Of a DNA stretch of 64,000 nt, positions 1 through 11,894 are shown piece by piece. The translations under genes were made by a program, and so were the position numbers. The notes beneath the pieces are model-generated. The model ran no database searches. It had not been told where the DNA came from and saw nothing but the letters and a program-made list of their open reading frames with translations. Source of the DNA: Uloborus plumipes (lineage: Eukaryota; Arthropoda; Arachnida; Araneae; Uloboridae); contig JAXGGA010005762.1 of assembly GCA_038373865.1 (NCBI GenBank), forward strand, positions 1 through 64,000. The letters run 5' to 3'. Each line of letters begins with the position of its first letter. The stretch's first letter is position 1.

Positions 1-1280
1 TGAATGAAAAATTTTTGTTAACAAAAAAAAAATCGTCTGATAAAAAAAAAATAATAATAAATTAAACAAACAAATAAATAAATAAACAAAAAATCGTCTG
101 CCCAGTCAGTCATTTTTTCTGATCCTGCATTTCCGCCATGTTTGCGGAGTCGGAATCGGAATCAGAGTCCTCACAGAAGATTATTCAGATAAGTACTTTA
201 CAATACATTATTTATCAAAACCATTTTCTTACAAAGTTAGTTTGAAGGAAATCCGCCTTGAAGTTCAGAATCAACATTCAATTTAAATTTCTCCGTAGGC
301 GCTCATGTTAAAATTTTTTCTGAACGGTTCATCATTGAACGAAAAATGGTTCAAATTGAAAATTGAAATATAGGAATGAGCCTCTCCGAGATCTTTCGAA
401 CAAAAAAAAGTTTATTCAATTTGGACGGTTCACTTAAAAGTTATTATGTGGGGAAAGGTTGTTTGAACGGTTCAATGTTGAACAAAAAAAATGTTCAAAT
501 TGAAAATTTAAATACGGTAATGAAGCATCCTTGCCGAGACCTTTTGAACAGAAAAAAGTTTGTTTAAATCGGCCTATTCATTCAAAAGTTATTAGGTGTG
601 AGAGCTTGTTTGAACGGTTCAATGTTGAACGAAAAATTGTTCAAATCGGAAATTTAAAAACGGGGATGAAGTATCCTTGCCGAGATCTTTCGAACAAAAA
701 AAAGTTTGTTTAAATCGGACGGTTCACTCAAAATTTATTAGGGGTGAGAGCTTGTTTGAACGGTTCAATGTTGAACGAAAAATTGTTCAAATCGAAAATG
801 TAGACACGGGAATGAAGTATCCTTGAAAAGATCTTTCGAACAAAAAAAGTTTGTTCAAATCGGACTGTTAACTAAAAAGTTAATATCGCGGGCCAGGTTG
901 TTTGAACGGTTTAAAGTTGCACCAAAAATTGTTCAAATCGAAAAATCAAATATGGGAATGAGCTGTACTCGCCGAGATCTTTCCAACAAAAAAAAGTTTG
1001 TCCAAATCGGAATGTTCATTCAAAAGTTATTAGGGGGGGACAGACAGACCGACAGACCGACCGACCGACAGACACACAAATTCCCCATCTCAATACCCTA
1101 CTTTCAAATTTTTAATTTTTTGATATTTATTTCATTTTTTTGTTTCTTTTTGACTTTTTTTTACTTGGCGATATTTTTTGGACTTGGCGATATTTTTTGG
1201 ACTTGGCGAAATTTTTTAGATGCATTAAGCCAATTTTAATGCTTTTTTCGTCTCTTTTATTTTTAACGGGAAAGTAGGCT
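1..1280 (+). repeat. Repeat family A, copy 1 (cut by window edge)
   Basis: Non-coding composite repeat. From about 322 to 1020 it holds five tandem units starting GAACGGTT at 322, 465, 612, 758 and 904, so the period is 143-147 bp. A GACA/GACC microsatellite (1037-1074) follows, then a short array of ACTTGGCGATATTTTTTGG units (1165-1215), and the copy ends CGGGAAAGTAGGCT at 1280. The same order of parts occurs at 9086-10200 and, inverted, at 5377-6550. Poly-A/TAA-rich sequence with two ATCGTCTG blocks at 30-110 matches 9500-9620. Small open frames here (for example 823-1239) only translate the repeat. The left end lies outside the window. Confidence 0.8.
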
Positions 1281-1533
1281 AAAAAGGGGTCTCACGAAAA
1301 CTGGTAATTAGCACCAGGACCCGTATCATTGCTTAGTCAACTGCTAATTATTCAATTCAGTTAATATTTTTGGAGTCTTTAGTACTGTTAAATATTGTAC
1401 TAGTTACTACTGACAATACAACGTGGACTAATCAAAAGTTTTACCTAGGAACAATTGTTAAGATTGAATTAATGTAATGAAGAAATATCTTTTTATACTT
1501 GTTCTAACTGATGTGCTTTTATTCTTCTATTAG

Positions 1534-1922
1534 GGTCCTAGGTGATGATGAGAAAAAGCCTTTTATGGAAGAGGCCGAACGTCTTCGCTGCAAACACAAA
1601 AAGGACTACCCCGATTACAAATACCAGCCCAGGCGGCGGAAACCACCGAAAAGCTCTTCAGCTTTTGTGTCAGAGGGAAAACAATCAAACGCTGACCACC
1701 TGTCCACTGCTTCGGCGCCAGAACCTTGCCAGCAGGAATCTCTGCAACACGAAAAGCACTTCGGTACAAGCGCGTTGTACGTAGGGGCGGGGCGGACGTC
1801 GGGAACGCCCCCAACGCCGCCCACCACGCCCCAACATGTTGGAGGCACGAGGTTCAACTCGACTCAACTAAGAGAGGATCCACAACATGTAGCCCACAGT
1901 ATAGCTGAACTCGCTGGAAGAG
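1534..1922 (+). CDS. SoxE-type HMG-box transcription factor, internal exon (C-terminal HMG half)
   Basis: The exon encodes the second half of a Sox HMG DNA-binding box and the following linker. Visible signature: [19 protein letters not shown] then [21 protein letters not shown] is typical of group E Sox proteins (Sox8/9/10, fly Sox100B); SoxB and SoxC have YRPRRK-like forms. The exon begins after an acceptor TTCTATTAG at 1525-1533 and its first base completes an AG|G arginine codon, the known SoxE intron site after LGKLW(R). Helix 1 and the start of the box must lie on an upstream exon left of the window. The linker is rich in Ser/Pro/Thr. I end the exon at AGAG|GTTCGT because it gives phase 1, matching the acceptor at 12739; the frame otherwise stays open to 2158. 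Sox proteins bend DNA in the nucleus; SoxE members act in neural, glial and gonadal development in animals studied. Sure of SoxE, less sure of the 3' boundary. Confidence 0.85.
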
Positions 1923-3520
1923 GTTCGTACATTTTGAATTTGATCCCAGAAATCTTTGTTCGCATATTTCTGAAGTGGAAATTTCTCCAGGCGTGTAAGG
2001 CATTGTTTACAATGGGGAAAAAACAATTGAAGTTGCTTCCGTTACCGTTGCAAACACATCTGTACATTAGTATGTACATTTATTGCGTATGTAAGCGGTG
2101 CTATTGCGTATGTACGCGGTGCATAGATACACTTACACATACGTGTTGGCATTTTTAAGATGGCAAAAAACCATTGACACTTCGAAAATACACACGTCTT
2201 TGCTCAGTTTTCACTTAACTAGACACTCCCAAAGTTTATTTTATTTTATTTTTATTATTTTTTTTTTTAACGACAAGATTTTTATAAGAAGGTTATAGTT
2301 TTTCATTCTTTGTTTTAAAACTATTTTTAATTATTTAGATATATTTGCATGAAGTCTCATATTTTTTCACTAAATTATTTATACATCATGAGGAGTAATA
2401 AAATTTGTTTTCAACTCAAGCAAAAAAGAAAAGGGGAGAAAATGACTTAAGCAAAAAGAGGTTGCTCTATTACTGGATGTTACTCAGTTTCTAACTTGTA
2501 CAACTTGCAATTATGTAAAAAAGTTGCTGAAATGTTCCCAAATAATACCGTGTTGTTGGGTGCAACAACAATGAATCTTAATTGTAGTCTTAAAGCCGTT
2601 ATCGGAGAATGAATCACCAACACTTACATCCAGGCATTCATTAATAATAGCTGCACATAGCAGTCCTTTGTTTCTGGAATTGGAATGTTAACACCATCCC
2701 TCTAGCTTTAGATTTCGTTTGAAGATTACTTATCAAGATCCTTTCTATTGTCTTACATATTTCTGCATTTCACTTGAACAAACTTAGGCCTATGAATAAA
2801 ATCCCCTGCTCTTCTATCTCTACTTAGTTTTGGGCTCATAATGTTCGCAAAAATTGCTAAGCCGGAAATCCAAAGCATGACTTCCACATGACGGAGAAAT
2901 TGAAAAATTGAACAACATATTTCAACATTTCTTATTAGATTTGGTATGAAAGTAGTAAAGAGATTTATAGTAGCCATGATTGATATCTATATGGACTATA
3001 TTATAAATTGTCACATCCATTGATCCTTGCGTACTAAAGTGAAAAACACTATATTGGTATTGCTTACTTTCAAAATGGAAAGTAAACTCAAAACAAAATA
3101 ACAGAATGTCTTCTATTTCAATGAATTTAAAATTCGTTTTAATTATATTTCAATGTTTCCTCGTACTTTCGTACTTTATCCTATTTGGGATAATATTCTT
3201 CTTGAAAGTAAAAGTAATAACATTTTGCACCTTAGAATGATGTAAAATTAAAAAAATAATAATAAAGAAAGCAAAACTTTAAACTTTTGTCCTCAAAGGA
3301 CCTTTTCAAACAACTTTCATACGAAACACACTGCTTTAAGTGATGGAATTTACTATATGTCTTGAAATCAAGCTACCAAATAACTAGTCAAAATGCCCCT
3401 CGCAAAATTTGTGAGTTGTGCTATATACCATTGCTGCTACATCTCTTTGGTATGCTAATTCTGTATCAGCTGCCAGTTTTTTGGTACTCCTAACTTTGAG
3501 AAGAGAATTTCTGCCTCCAG

Positions 3521-3595
3521 CTCGATTATTTGTTATTCCAGACTGATGAGTTCACAATAAGAACCAAACTGCAGTCTCTGGATGGAAGGATCGAG
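3521..3595 (+). ncRNA. Hammerhead ribozyme-like motif, core mutated
   Basis: The segments are arranged as in a type I hammerhead. Stem I outer arms are CTCGAT (3521-3526) and ATCGAG (3590-3595). Stem I inner arms are TCCAGA (3537-3542) and TCTGGA (3577-3582), a perfect pairing. The core CTGATGA lies at 3543-3549. Stem II is GTTC/GAAC with a 7-nt loop (3550-3564), and stem III is the short palindrome ACTGCAGT ending in the GTC cleavage triplet (3574-3576). The position expected to be G12 of the GAAA box is C (3565, giving CAAA), which should abolish self-cleavage. It is homologous to the motifs at 50150 and 59636. Confidence 0.7.
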
Positions 3596-3797
3596 TTGAC
3601 GGTATACTGCATGCATTCCTGCCTTAGCCTTGACTTAAGAGCGGTGACTTATAGCTTAAGTTAAAGTAGTTTCGTATTTCACCTATCTTTTCGGGGAAGT
3701 AGAAACTCCAGCTACATTTATTAGAGGAACTCAACAAGATAAAGGACACTATTGCTTGAAAATACAGTATTACTCAAATGCTTGGTAATTACATTCA

Positions 3798-3820
3798 CTA
3801 GGTGACCCGTGCGGAATTCC

Positions 3821-3858
<38 letters not shown>

Positions 3859-4526
3859 TTAAAATTTAATACGACAATTTTTATTGGCTTCATTTGCACA
3901 ACATCGCCATCTACTGCCGTCGTTCTGACAACTTTTCAAAGAGATCAAAGACACGTTCACTTTTACAACTACTACAAAAGTGATACCCTATATTAAAATC
4001 AAATACCCAAGGCTACTACTAAACTAAATACTAACGTTATCGCAAAACTACCATAGTATTTTGAAACAATAAAAGTTACAATTAAGGTTTACCGAGCTAA
4101 GCCTTGGCTTGAAATGTCGCATTTAAAATTGATTTGAACAACAATGTAACGATTTTAACAGTTGAGCAAAAAATTTAACTTTTTCAAACTTCAATCGCTT
4201 ATAAGTCGCTTAAACGTGGATTTTCGAGATTCTCGTTACGCGGCGCTAGCGGAGAAACGTTCTAAAGAACGCATTTTTTTTAATCTTTCGAATGAAATCA
4301 AAATGGAGACGATACGACAATTATTTTGCTAGATAGAGTCAATTTTGTGCCCAAAAATTGAAGTTCGAATAAAAAACGAACCGACACTTTTTAGAGGGTG
4401 GGTCTAATTTTCGTCAATAGCCCGCGGAATAAGCTTCAAAATCATAAATTTTCTTGACATTCGATAAAGAAATGAGCGAGTTTCGACCGGGTATAGGATT
4501 CGGCTTAGAGAAATAATATATGGAGA
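3798..4526 (-). mobile_element. Non-autonomous Helitron, about 0.73 kb
   Basis: Read on the minus strand, the 3' end is a GCGGAATTCCGC palindrome (about 3812-3823) followed about 10 nt later by CTAG (3798-3801) and then T. This is the Helitron hairpin-plus-CTRR end with A|T target. The proposed 5' end TCTCCATATATTATTTCTC starts at 4526, preceded by A. An A run (about 3821-3851) lies just inside the 3' hairpin. No Rep/helicase coding is visible. The 3' end is convincing; the 5' end is inferred from the TC start and the A|T rule. Confidence 0.55.
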
Positions 4527-5376
4527 TTGGTAATTATTTTCAGTACAGAATTGCTAACAAAAGAAGTTTAGGAGCCTTATACTCCTTAAAACTTATTTTC
4601 ATGCCCAAAAAGTCTAAAACTCTGTTCATCTGTAAAATTTCATTGGAAAAGAAAATAAGAGCAGGAGCTGAGTGCAAACTAAGTCTCGTTTTAGTTGAAC
4701 AGAGAATTTTAATGCAATCTGTACAGATTATTTGTTGAATCTGTAGACGATTATAGTTATAATGCCAGTAAAGATTCAGAATAGAGCATGTCGAAAGTCT
4801 AAAATTAAAAAAAACAGTCCGAGAAAGATTTACAGCGCAAAAATATTAAAAGATGTCCATGTTACGGTGCGAATCCATTCCATGTCCTCCTGTTCTGCTA
4901 GCAAAGCACGACCAGTCGGCCATAGAGGCCCCTCAACTGCTAGGTGTTGATAGTTTTTATGAATTCTAAAACTTATACTCCGATTGAAGTTTATGCAATC
5001 GAAGCTTTGTGCTTGTAAAAGGAATGCTGCTCGTCACCGATATAGGTGGAAAATGACCATTAAAACGATTCTTGCTCTAATGGTCGATTGCAATTGACGT
5101 CTTTCGATGTCAATCGCAATCTGTCACGTGGTCGAATCCACATACAGCCCAATCGAACGTCAAACTTGTCACATAGGCCGAATTTACAATGATAGCGCAA
5201 ATGAATCCGAGGTCTATGAAAATTGAGCGAAAAAAAGTCTTTTAACAAGGCTCGTGTAGAGTTAAATCCGAAATGCAGAGTACAGTGTAAACCGAAGTCA
5301 ACTTTTACCTACAAATTATTTAGCATCGCTTTTGCATCAGTGAATTTTCATAAACCTTTTAAATACTATCTTTTTT

Positions 5377-6550
5377 AGCCTACTTTCCCGTTAAAAATAA
5401 AAGAAAGACGAAAAAAGTATTAAAAGTAGCTTAATGCATCTAAAAAATATCGCCAAGTCCAAAAAATATCGCCAAGTTAAAAAAAATATCGCCAAGTCCA
5501 AAAAATATCGCCAAGTTAAAAAAAATATCGCCAAGTCCAAAAAATATCGCCAAGTTAAAAAAATAAAGAGGTAAAATGAATATCGAAAAATTAAAAATTT
5601 GAAAGTAGGGTATTGAGATGGGGAATTTGTGTGTCGGTCTGTCGGTCGGTCTGTCGGTCTGTCTGTCCCCCCCTAATAACTTTTGAACGAACATTCCGAT
5701 TTGGACGAACTTTTTTTTGTTGGAAAGATCTCGGTGAGTACAGCTCATTCCTATATTTGATTTTTTGATTTGAACAATTTTTGGTTCAAATTTGAGCCGT
5801 TCAAACAACCGGTCCCGCGATACTAACTTTTTAATGAAAAGTCCGATTTGAACAAACTTTTTTTTGTTGGAAAGAACTTTTCAAGGATACTTCATTCCCG
5901 TATTTACATTTCCGATTTGAACAATTTTTCGTTCAACATTGAACCGCTCAAGCAAGCTGTCACCCCTAATAACTTTTGACTAAACAGTCCGAAAAAAAAT
6001 GACTGACTGTGCAGACGATTTTTTGTTTATTTATTCATTTGTTTTATTGAATTTATTATTATTATTATTATTATTTTTGGCAGACGATTTTTTTTGTAAC
6101 AAAAATGTTTCATTCACGAGGGCATTTTATTCTTTATTTATATTTAACAACTGGCAACGGATTAAAAGTGAAATTCGAGACATTTTATCAACGGACGAGT
6201 TTCTTTTTCTTTTTTTTTTCTTTCTTTGATAAAATGTGTTTTGATGTACTTTGTACTTTTAATTTTTTTTTGAAAACAATTGAGGAATTTTTCTACGGAA
6301 GAACTGTAACAGTTACATTCTTTAAAAGGTGCGACAAAACTTTATTTATTCATTTATTTACTTTTTATGTGTCTATTTCATCTGATGAGAGGGGTATATT
6401 TTGCTTTTAGAAATCAGCTTCAAGTGCTAAAAAGGTATGTTTGACATAATTTTTAGTCTTAGATAATCAAGAGAATAATGATCAGATGCTAGAATGCCGA
6501 TGTCGATGTACTGGAAAGTAGGCTCGTTTAGTTCTTGACAAAACTTCTTG
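5377..6550 (-). repeat. Repeat family A, copy 2 (inverted)
   Basis: Reverse complement of the 9086-10200 copy. It begins AGCCTACTTTCCCG (5377) and has CTGGAAAGTAGGCT at 6511-6524, so the main body is bounded by 14-bp inverted termini with one mismatch. Homology to copy 3 continues some 25 bp past 6524. In order it holds about seven AAATATCGCCAAGT units (5443-5560), a GTCGGTCTGTC microsatellite (5633-5668), about two 145-bp units, a TTA/TAT-rich tract near 6050, and unique sequence. I see no target-site duplication and no coding capacity. Confidence 0.75.
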
Positions 6551-6886
6551 TTAGTTTTGGGGAGAAAATTTTCACGCAGTATACAAGGAGGGTGTAAATC
6601 GCACGATTTTTGGAGAGTAATTACGACGTGTGGAAGACCTGAAGCCTATAGACAAAGGATTTTTAGAGAACTGCGGCAAGATAATTTTAAAACTCTAAAG
6701 GTCTATGAAGTATGCCTGTTTTGTCTGTTGAAGATTCGATAGTGAACCACAATTTTTTATGTCAAAGATGGGTTTCTGTGGGTTCAAGAAGTTAATCCAC
6801 GTTTTCCAGGGGCCTCCGCCTAAAGTGGGTTTAGAGTAGGAAAAAGGAGAAGCGAAAACATTCCATTCTCTCGTCATATTTCCTCT

Positions 6887-7260
6887 TCAATCTATTGTGG
6901 TTATATTCCGTAAGCCCTGCTTTAGGACAAGTGGTTCTGGTTCCGCGGTGGAACAGAAAGAGTCTTGTTGGGCAGCGTGGAGGGTGGAGTCGTTGGCGGA
7001 TCGAATGACTGGCGCAAAGGTGCCACTTGTCGTCGCCAGGACCACGAATGTGACGTCATTCCGCATGGCCTGGAGTGGGTCGGCTACGAAAACACGGACT
7101 GAATCCCTTTTTGCATTGAATTTCCGTGATCCGGGATTGACGTGAGAGACTCGATGACGCCTCCGTGGGCGCGGTGTAGCTTTGTGATTCAGCCACAATG
7201 GCTGCCTTGTCCGTCTGGGTGCGATTTGCATGGGCGCAGCCGTGACTGATCTCGAAATAG
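6887..7260. promoter_or_regulatory. GC-rich island in SoxE intron with CRE and octamer sites (candidate enhancer)
   Basis: This stretch is clearly richer in G+C and CpG than its surroundings. It contains a perfect CRE palindrome TGACGTCA (7051-7058), a perfect octamer ATTTGCAT (7224-7231, POU-type site), and a near-palindrome GGTTCCGCGGTGGAAC near 6939-6954. A 114-codon minus-strand frame (7231-6887) spans it but resembles no family I know and is probably incidental. It could be an intronic enhancer, an alternative promoter or a fragment of an unrecognised repeat. The regulatory role is inference. Confidence 0.3.
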
Positions 7261-7261
7261 A

Positions 7262-7475
7262 TTCCGTTTTTATTTTATTATTATTTTTTTTATACAGAAG
7301 CTATCAGCTTCGACATACACGAAGACTGCATACTATGCGCCTTGCCTCCTGAAAAGCACAGAACAGATTTACGGCACAGAGAGGATGAAATAGCATCCAT
7401 GGGCAGGGCGGGACTCGAACGCGCGACCTCTTGTTTACGAGGAGAAGAATCTAACTCTAAGCCACCGAGGCTCCC
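7262..7475 (-). repeat. tRNA-derived SINE
   Basis: Reading the minus strand from 7475, a tRNA-like head (GGTGGCTTAGAGTTAGA, A-box-like) is followed by a good B box GTTCGAGTCCCGC (about 7420-7408). A non-tRNA body follows, and a T/A-rich (AATAAT) tail lies at 7264-7292 on the plus strand. The acceptor stem does not close as in a functional tRNA. I did not identify a target-site duplication. Confidence 0.6.
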
Positions 7476-7539
7476 GACTCCTTGAAATCTCTCTGAAAAT
7501 TTTTCTGATGTGTTGGAGGTGTGAAGTAGCATATGAATG

Positions 7540-7890
7540 TTTGGAGGCAGCAAGATTGGAATTCACTAGTAGGCTACTAGACGAGGACAGGTACCACATC
7601 AGAAATATAGACTCTGATATCAAACTACATCATGACTTAGGGTAGATTGCCCAATAAAACATTTTAGCACAATTTTACTTTCAGAAATTCTTAATAGATC
7701 CAATTTTGCTGCTTCCAATCATTTAAAATGAATGATTGGAGGCAACAAGATTGGGTTACCCACGTATGCTATACTGGACGCGGACAGGACTCTGACTTAG
7801 TCATTAGATTCGTCATGACTTAGGGTAGATTGACCGATAACCAAACACTTTAGCATAATTTTATCTTCAGAAATTCATAAAAGGCTATAA
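7540..7890 (+). repeat. Diverged tandem duplication, period about 190 bp
   Basis: Two copies share TTGGAGGCARCAAGATTGG, then GACGMGGACAGG, then ATGACTTAGGGTAGATTG, then TTTTAGCAYAATTTTA, then CAGAAATTC. Copy 1 is at about 7543-7700 and copy 2 at about 7736-7890. Many substitutions separate them. No function is evident. Confidence 0.6.
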
Positions 7891-9085
7891 ACCACACCTT
7901 GTGGTACATGATAGTGAAACGGTGTTTATTGATGTGTGGGGTTGTTTTTAAAAAACTCTGAGAACTTCTATGTTCCTACTTTGGAATTTTGGGGGGCTTA
8001 ATGAAAAATAGTGCAATGACCTAGTCAATTGACACTTCTAAATAGAACACAAAAACAGCAGAATCTATTTTTTTTCTTAATTTTTCCGTTTTAGAATTAT
8101 GTATAGAAGAAAGTAACTAATGCCCATAGACACAAACGAAAAAAAAAAAAAAAAATCTTGCAAGCACATTTAAATATTTGACTGACGAGATTTTCCCCCA
8201 ATAGTGCCTGTTTTCAAGCAAATTCTAGTAATAAGCATGTTAGTTCCCGAAACTAGGGCTTTCTGAAACTGAAACAATACAATCAGGTTAGACCCGAAGG
8301 GGGGGGGGGTGGCATCAGGAGTTCTTCCAGGAAGGATGTAGAATTTTATTTTTTATTTTTTCTCATTCTATCATGTATTGCTTTCAAGAATTACTTTCTT
8401 TTTTCAAAGCAGTTTGTTAAATGAGTAAACACTGCTGCTGCTGCCATCTATCAGAAGTAAAATCAAAGCTTGAATTTATCATAATTTTTTTGCAACAAAT
8501 GGCATTTATGGTTTTAAGTTATATAAACCGCCCAAAAAAATTGAAATAAATTTTATTTCCATTGTCTTACAAAATGTAATAATAATGACAAAAAAAAAAA
8601 GCTGGTTTTATATGCTTGTTTCTTAAAAAAAAAAAGAGAGATTTCTAGTGTTTCAAAGTTTTTTTCCTGCAAAAATATTTTCCAAAATTTCGATAATAGT
8701 CGCAATTGTATGCTATCAAATTTGTTCTTTTATTTATATTGCCATATATAATATATATTTTTTTTATAAATTTGAGTTGAAATGAATAAATCTTGAGGAT
8801 TCGAAAATAAGTATTATTTTACACGCCTCTAAAAACTGTACACAAATTTATTTTTAAAACTTGCGAGTATCTAATTGAATAATTCGAAATTTTTGTATTC
8901 TTAAGAAACTGTTTGATATAAATTTGTGCGTATTTTCTAGATAAATTATAGCATTTTCTCGCAAATTTTAAAAATGAATTAAACAGATTTTTAGCTTACT
9001 TCATTTTTAAAATGCAGATTGTTTTTCTGAAGTTTTTTTTCGCTCTTTTAATTTTATATGACTCATTACACACAGGTTTAACATT

Positions 9086-10200
9086 AAACAAGAAGTTCTG
9101 TCAAGAACTAAACGAGCCTACTTTCCCGTACATCGACATCGGCATTCTAGCATCTGATCATTATTCTCTTGATTATCTAAGACTAAAAATTATGTCAAAC
9201 ATACCTTTAAAAGCAAAATATACCTCTCTCATCAGATGAAATAGACACATAAAAAGTAAATAAATGAATAAATAAAGTTTTGTCGCACCTTTTAAAGAAT
9301 GTAACTGTTACAGTTCTTCCGTAGAAAAATTCCTCAATTGTTTTCAAAAAAAAATTAAAAGTACAAAGTACATCAAAACACATTTTATCAAAGAAAGAAA
9401 AAAAAAGAAAAAAAAACTCGTCCGTTGATAAAATGTCTCGAATTTCACTTTTAATCCGTTGCCAGTTGTTAAATATAAATTAAGAATAAAATGCCCTAGT
9501 GAATGAAACATTTTTGTTACAAAAAAAAATCGTCTGCCAAAAATAATAATAATAATAATAATAAATTCAATAAAACAAATGAATAAATAAACAAAAAATC
9601 GTCTGCACAGTCAGTCATTTTTTTCGGACTGTTTACTCAAAAGTTATTAGGGGTGACAGCTTGCTTGAGCGGTTCAATGTTGAATGAAAAATTGTTCAAA
9701 TCGGAAATGTAAATACGGGAATGAAGTATCCTTGAAAAGTTCTTTCCAACAAAAAAAAGTTTGTTCAAATCGGACTGTTCATTAAAAAGTTAGTATCGCG
9801 GGACCGGTTATTTGAACGGCTCAAAGTTGAACCAAAAATTGTTCAAATAAAAAAATCAAATATGGGAATGAGCTGTACTCGCCGAGATCTTTCCAACAAA
9901 AAAAAGTTTGTCCAAATCGGAATGTTCATTCAAAAGTTATTAGGGGGGGACAGACAGACAGACCGACCGACAGACCGACCGACACACAAATTCCCCATCT
10001 CAATACCCTACTTTCAAATTTTTAATTTTTCGATATTCATTTTACCTCTTTATTTTTTTAACTTGGCGATATTTTTTGGACTTGGCGATATTTTTTTTAA
10101 CTTGGCGATATTTTTTGGACTTGGCGATATTTTTTCGATGCATTAAGCTACTTTTAATACTTTTTTCGTCTTTCTTTTATTTTTAACGGGAAAGTAGGCT
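9086..10200 (+). repeat. Repeat family A, copy 3
   Basis: Direct-strand counterpart of 5377-6550. AGCCTACTTTCCCG at about 9115-9128 and CGGGAAAGTAGGCT at 10187-10200 are exact inverted termini. Internal order is the reverse of copy 2: unique sequence, TAA-rich tract (9541-9566), 145-bp units, GACA/GACC microsatellite (9950-9983), about four TTGGCGATAT units (10060-10135). Copies 2 and 3 also share sequence beyond both termini, so the pair may be an inverted duplication rather than two insertions. Confidence 0.75.
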
Positions 10201-10557
10201 AAAAAGATATATTTAAGGTTAAAAATAATATTTTCCAACAAGCTCGGTGTATGATTTCATTACACTATTTCAATAAATGGAAACTGGGATTACGCTTTTC
10301 AATTTTCAGTGTGAACAAGGATAGATTTCAACAGGATCGAGAGAATAACTTTTTCAAAATTGACTAGTTTTTGACATTTTAGTGTAAAAATTTAGACTTT
10401 TTACACTTTGGTGTGTTAACATGCAAGAGAAAAATAAGGAAGCGAGTAGCACTGTGGTGCTGCCATCTGTTGAGATATTGTTGTCTCAACAAATTTGATA
10501 ATTGTAAATATGAGTACGAGTTTTATATTTTCAGTGCAGAATTCCTAAATCCAAGTA

Positions 10558-11894
10558 CCGTAAAATGGGATGAATCGGTACACTTTTCAGCTTTGATTGT
10601 AACAAAAGTAGTTAAAAGATTTTTTTTTTTAATTTGATTTTTCGGGTTTGACGATTTTTTGGGTTTTGATTTTTTGGGAAGCGAAGCAAACTTCGGTCTT
10701 GCTTTGCTTTTGATATTTCAAGCGAAGACAAAAAAAATTTGAGCAGTTATTATTTATATATAGAGGAATTTAGGGGTATTCCGAATCACCCCGCTGATAG
10801 GGGTCACACGGAACACATGTTAAAATTTTTATTTTTTTCAATTTAACCTGTAATAGGTCTCACAAACATGAGTGATATTGATGGGGAAGAATAAGAACAG
10901 ATAGTTACTGTCAAAAAAAGTTTATTTTCTATACCAGTAAGCGTTTATGATTTGTCAAAATTCAAAATAATTTTTAACTTATGAAAAATTAAAATTAATT
11001 TTAAGAAATGCTTTTGAATTAAAATACAAAGATTTAACAGAAATTGAAGTCACCTCATGTCGTCCACAAATATATACTTGTCCTTAAAACTAGCAGTTGT
11101 GGCTTGGATTAATTTTTTTCATAACATCTTCTGGGATGAACGATGCCTTTTCTTTAGTTTCTTGAAATCTCTGGGTCTCGGGGATTGTCAGGTAAGATTT
11201 TCCCACTTATTCCTCACTGTATGTGTGCTGGATTTTACTACAGAAAGTCTGTATGACTTTCCTCCGTGTATTTTTAGTAAAAAGAAGTCTCCTGGAGCAA
11301 AAATCTTTTTAAATCAGCAACTTTCTGTCATTCTAAGAACTAGTTGCTCACAGTAATAAATCCTTGTCCTTGTCTTGACTAGAAGAATCGGGCTTAGAAT
11401 CTTGATTTTTCAGACAGTTTCCTTTAAATAAGTTTGAATTGGAGTAACAGAACAAAGTGTTCCGATTCACAGCGCAAATCCTTATCCTACGACATTATGA
11501 AGAATTTTTCATTTTTATGCCACAATTAAAATATGTTATCTCTTCTAATGTGGTACTCTGTTTCTCAGATATATGCATAATTAAAAACTACTATTCTTAG
11601 ATTTGGTATATAAAGGCTATACTTGCATACAAAGTTTTGTAGACGATGAAAGCTTGATGTTTTTTAGCGTCCCGCTTGCACCCTTGCATAGAAGCCAATA
11701 GTGTTGCCAGAATGAGAAAAATATTTTTTTCCTACTTCTTATAATATTTCCTTTCTTTTAATATTACCTTCTTCTTATAAAACAAAATTTAATTGCCGAA
11801 AATACCTGAAGGTATATTTATGAAGAATTTCTTTGTATGATCAGGAAATTTTGTTCCGAATCACCCCGCTGTTCCTATACACTCCATTTTACGG
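10558..11894. mobile_element. TA-flanked inverted-repeat element (Tc1/mariner-type target)
   Basis: CCGTAAAATGG at 10558 and CCATTTTACGG ending at 11894 are exact inverted termini, each flanked by TA (10556-10557 and 11895-11896). TTCCGAATCACCCCGCTG occurs in direct orientation near 10776 and 11854. No transposase frame is recognisable; a 99-codon frame at 11057-11356 is not similar to anything I know. Non-autonomous or decayed element about 1.3 kb long. Confidence 0.6.

Noticed and set aside
322..1020. CRISPR-like array of regularly spaced repeats
   Set aside because: Units are continuous tandem repeats without unique spacers, in a eukaryotic genome.
823..1239. 138-codon frame and the similar frames at 5440-5808 and 9862-10146
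   Set aside because: They translate the microsatellite and TTGGCGATAT array of repeat family A; similarity between them is due to the repeat, not protein conservation.
6376..6415. CTGATGAG at about 6378 as another hammerhead
   Set aside because: No pairing stem II and no GAAA box in register. The sequence is part of repeat family A and is also present inverted near 9230.
6887..7231. 114-codon minus frame in the GC island as a gene
   Set aside because: No recognisable domain, no splice support, and high GC lengthens chance frames.
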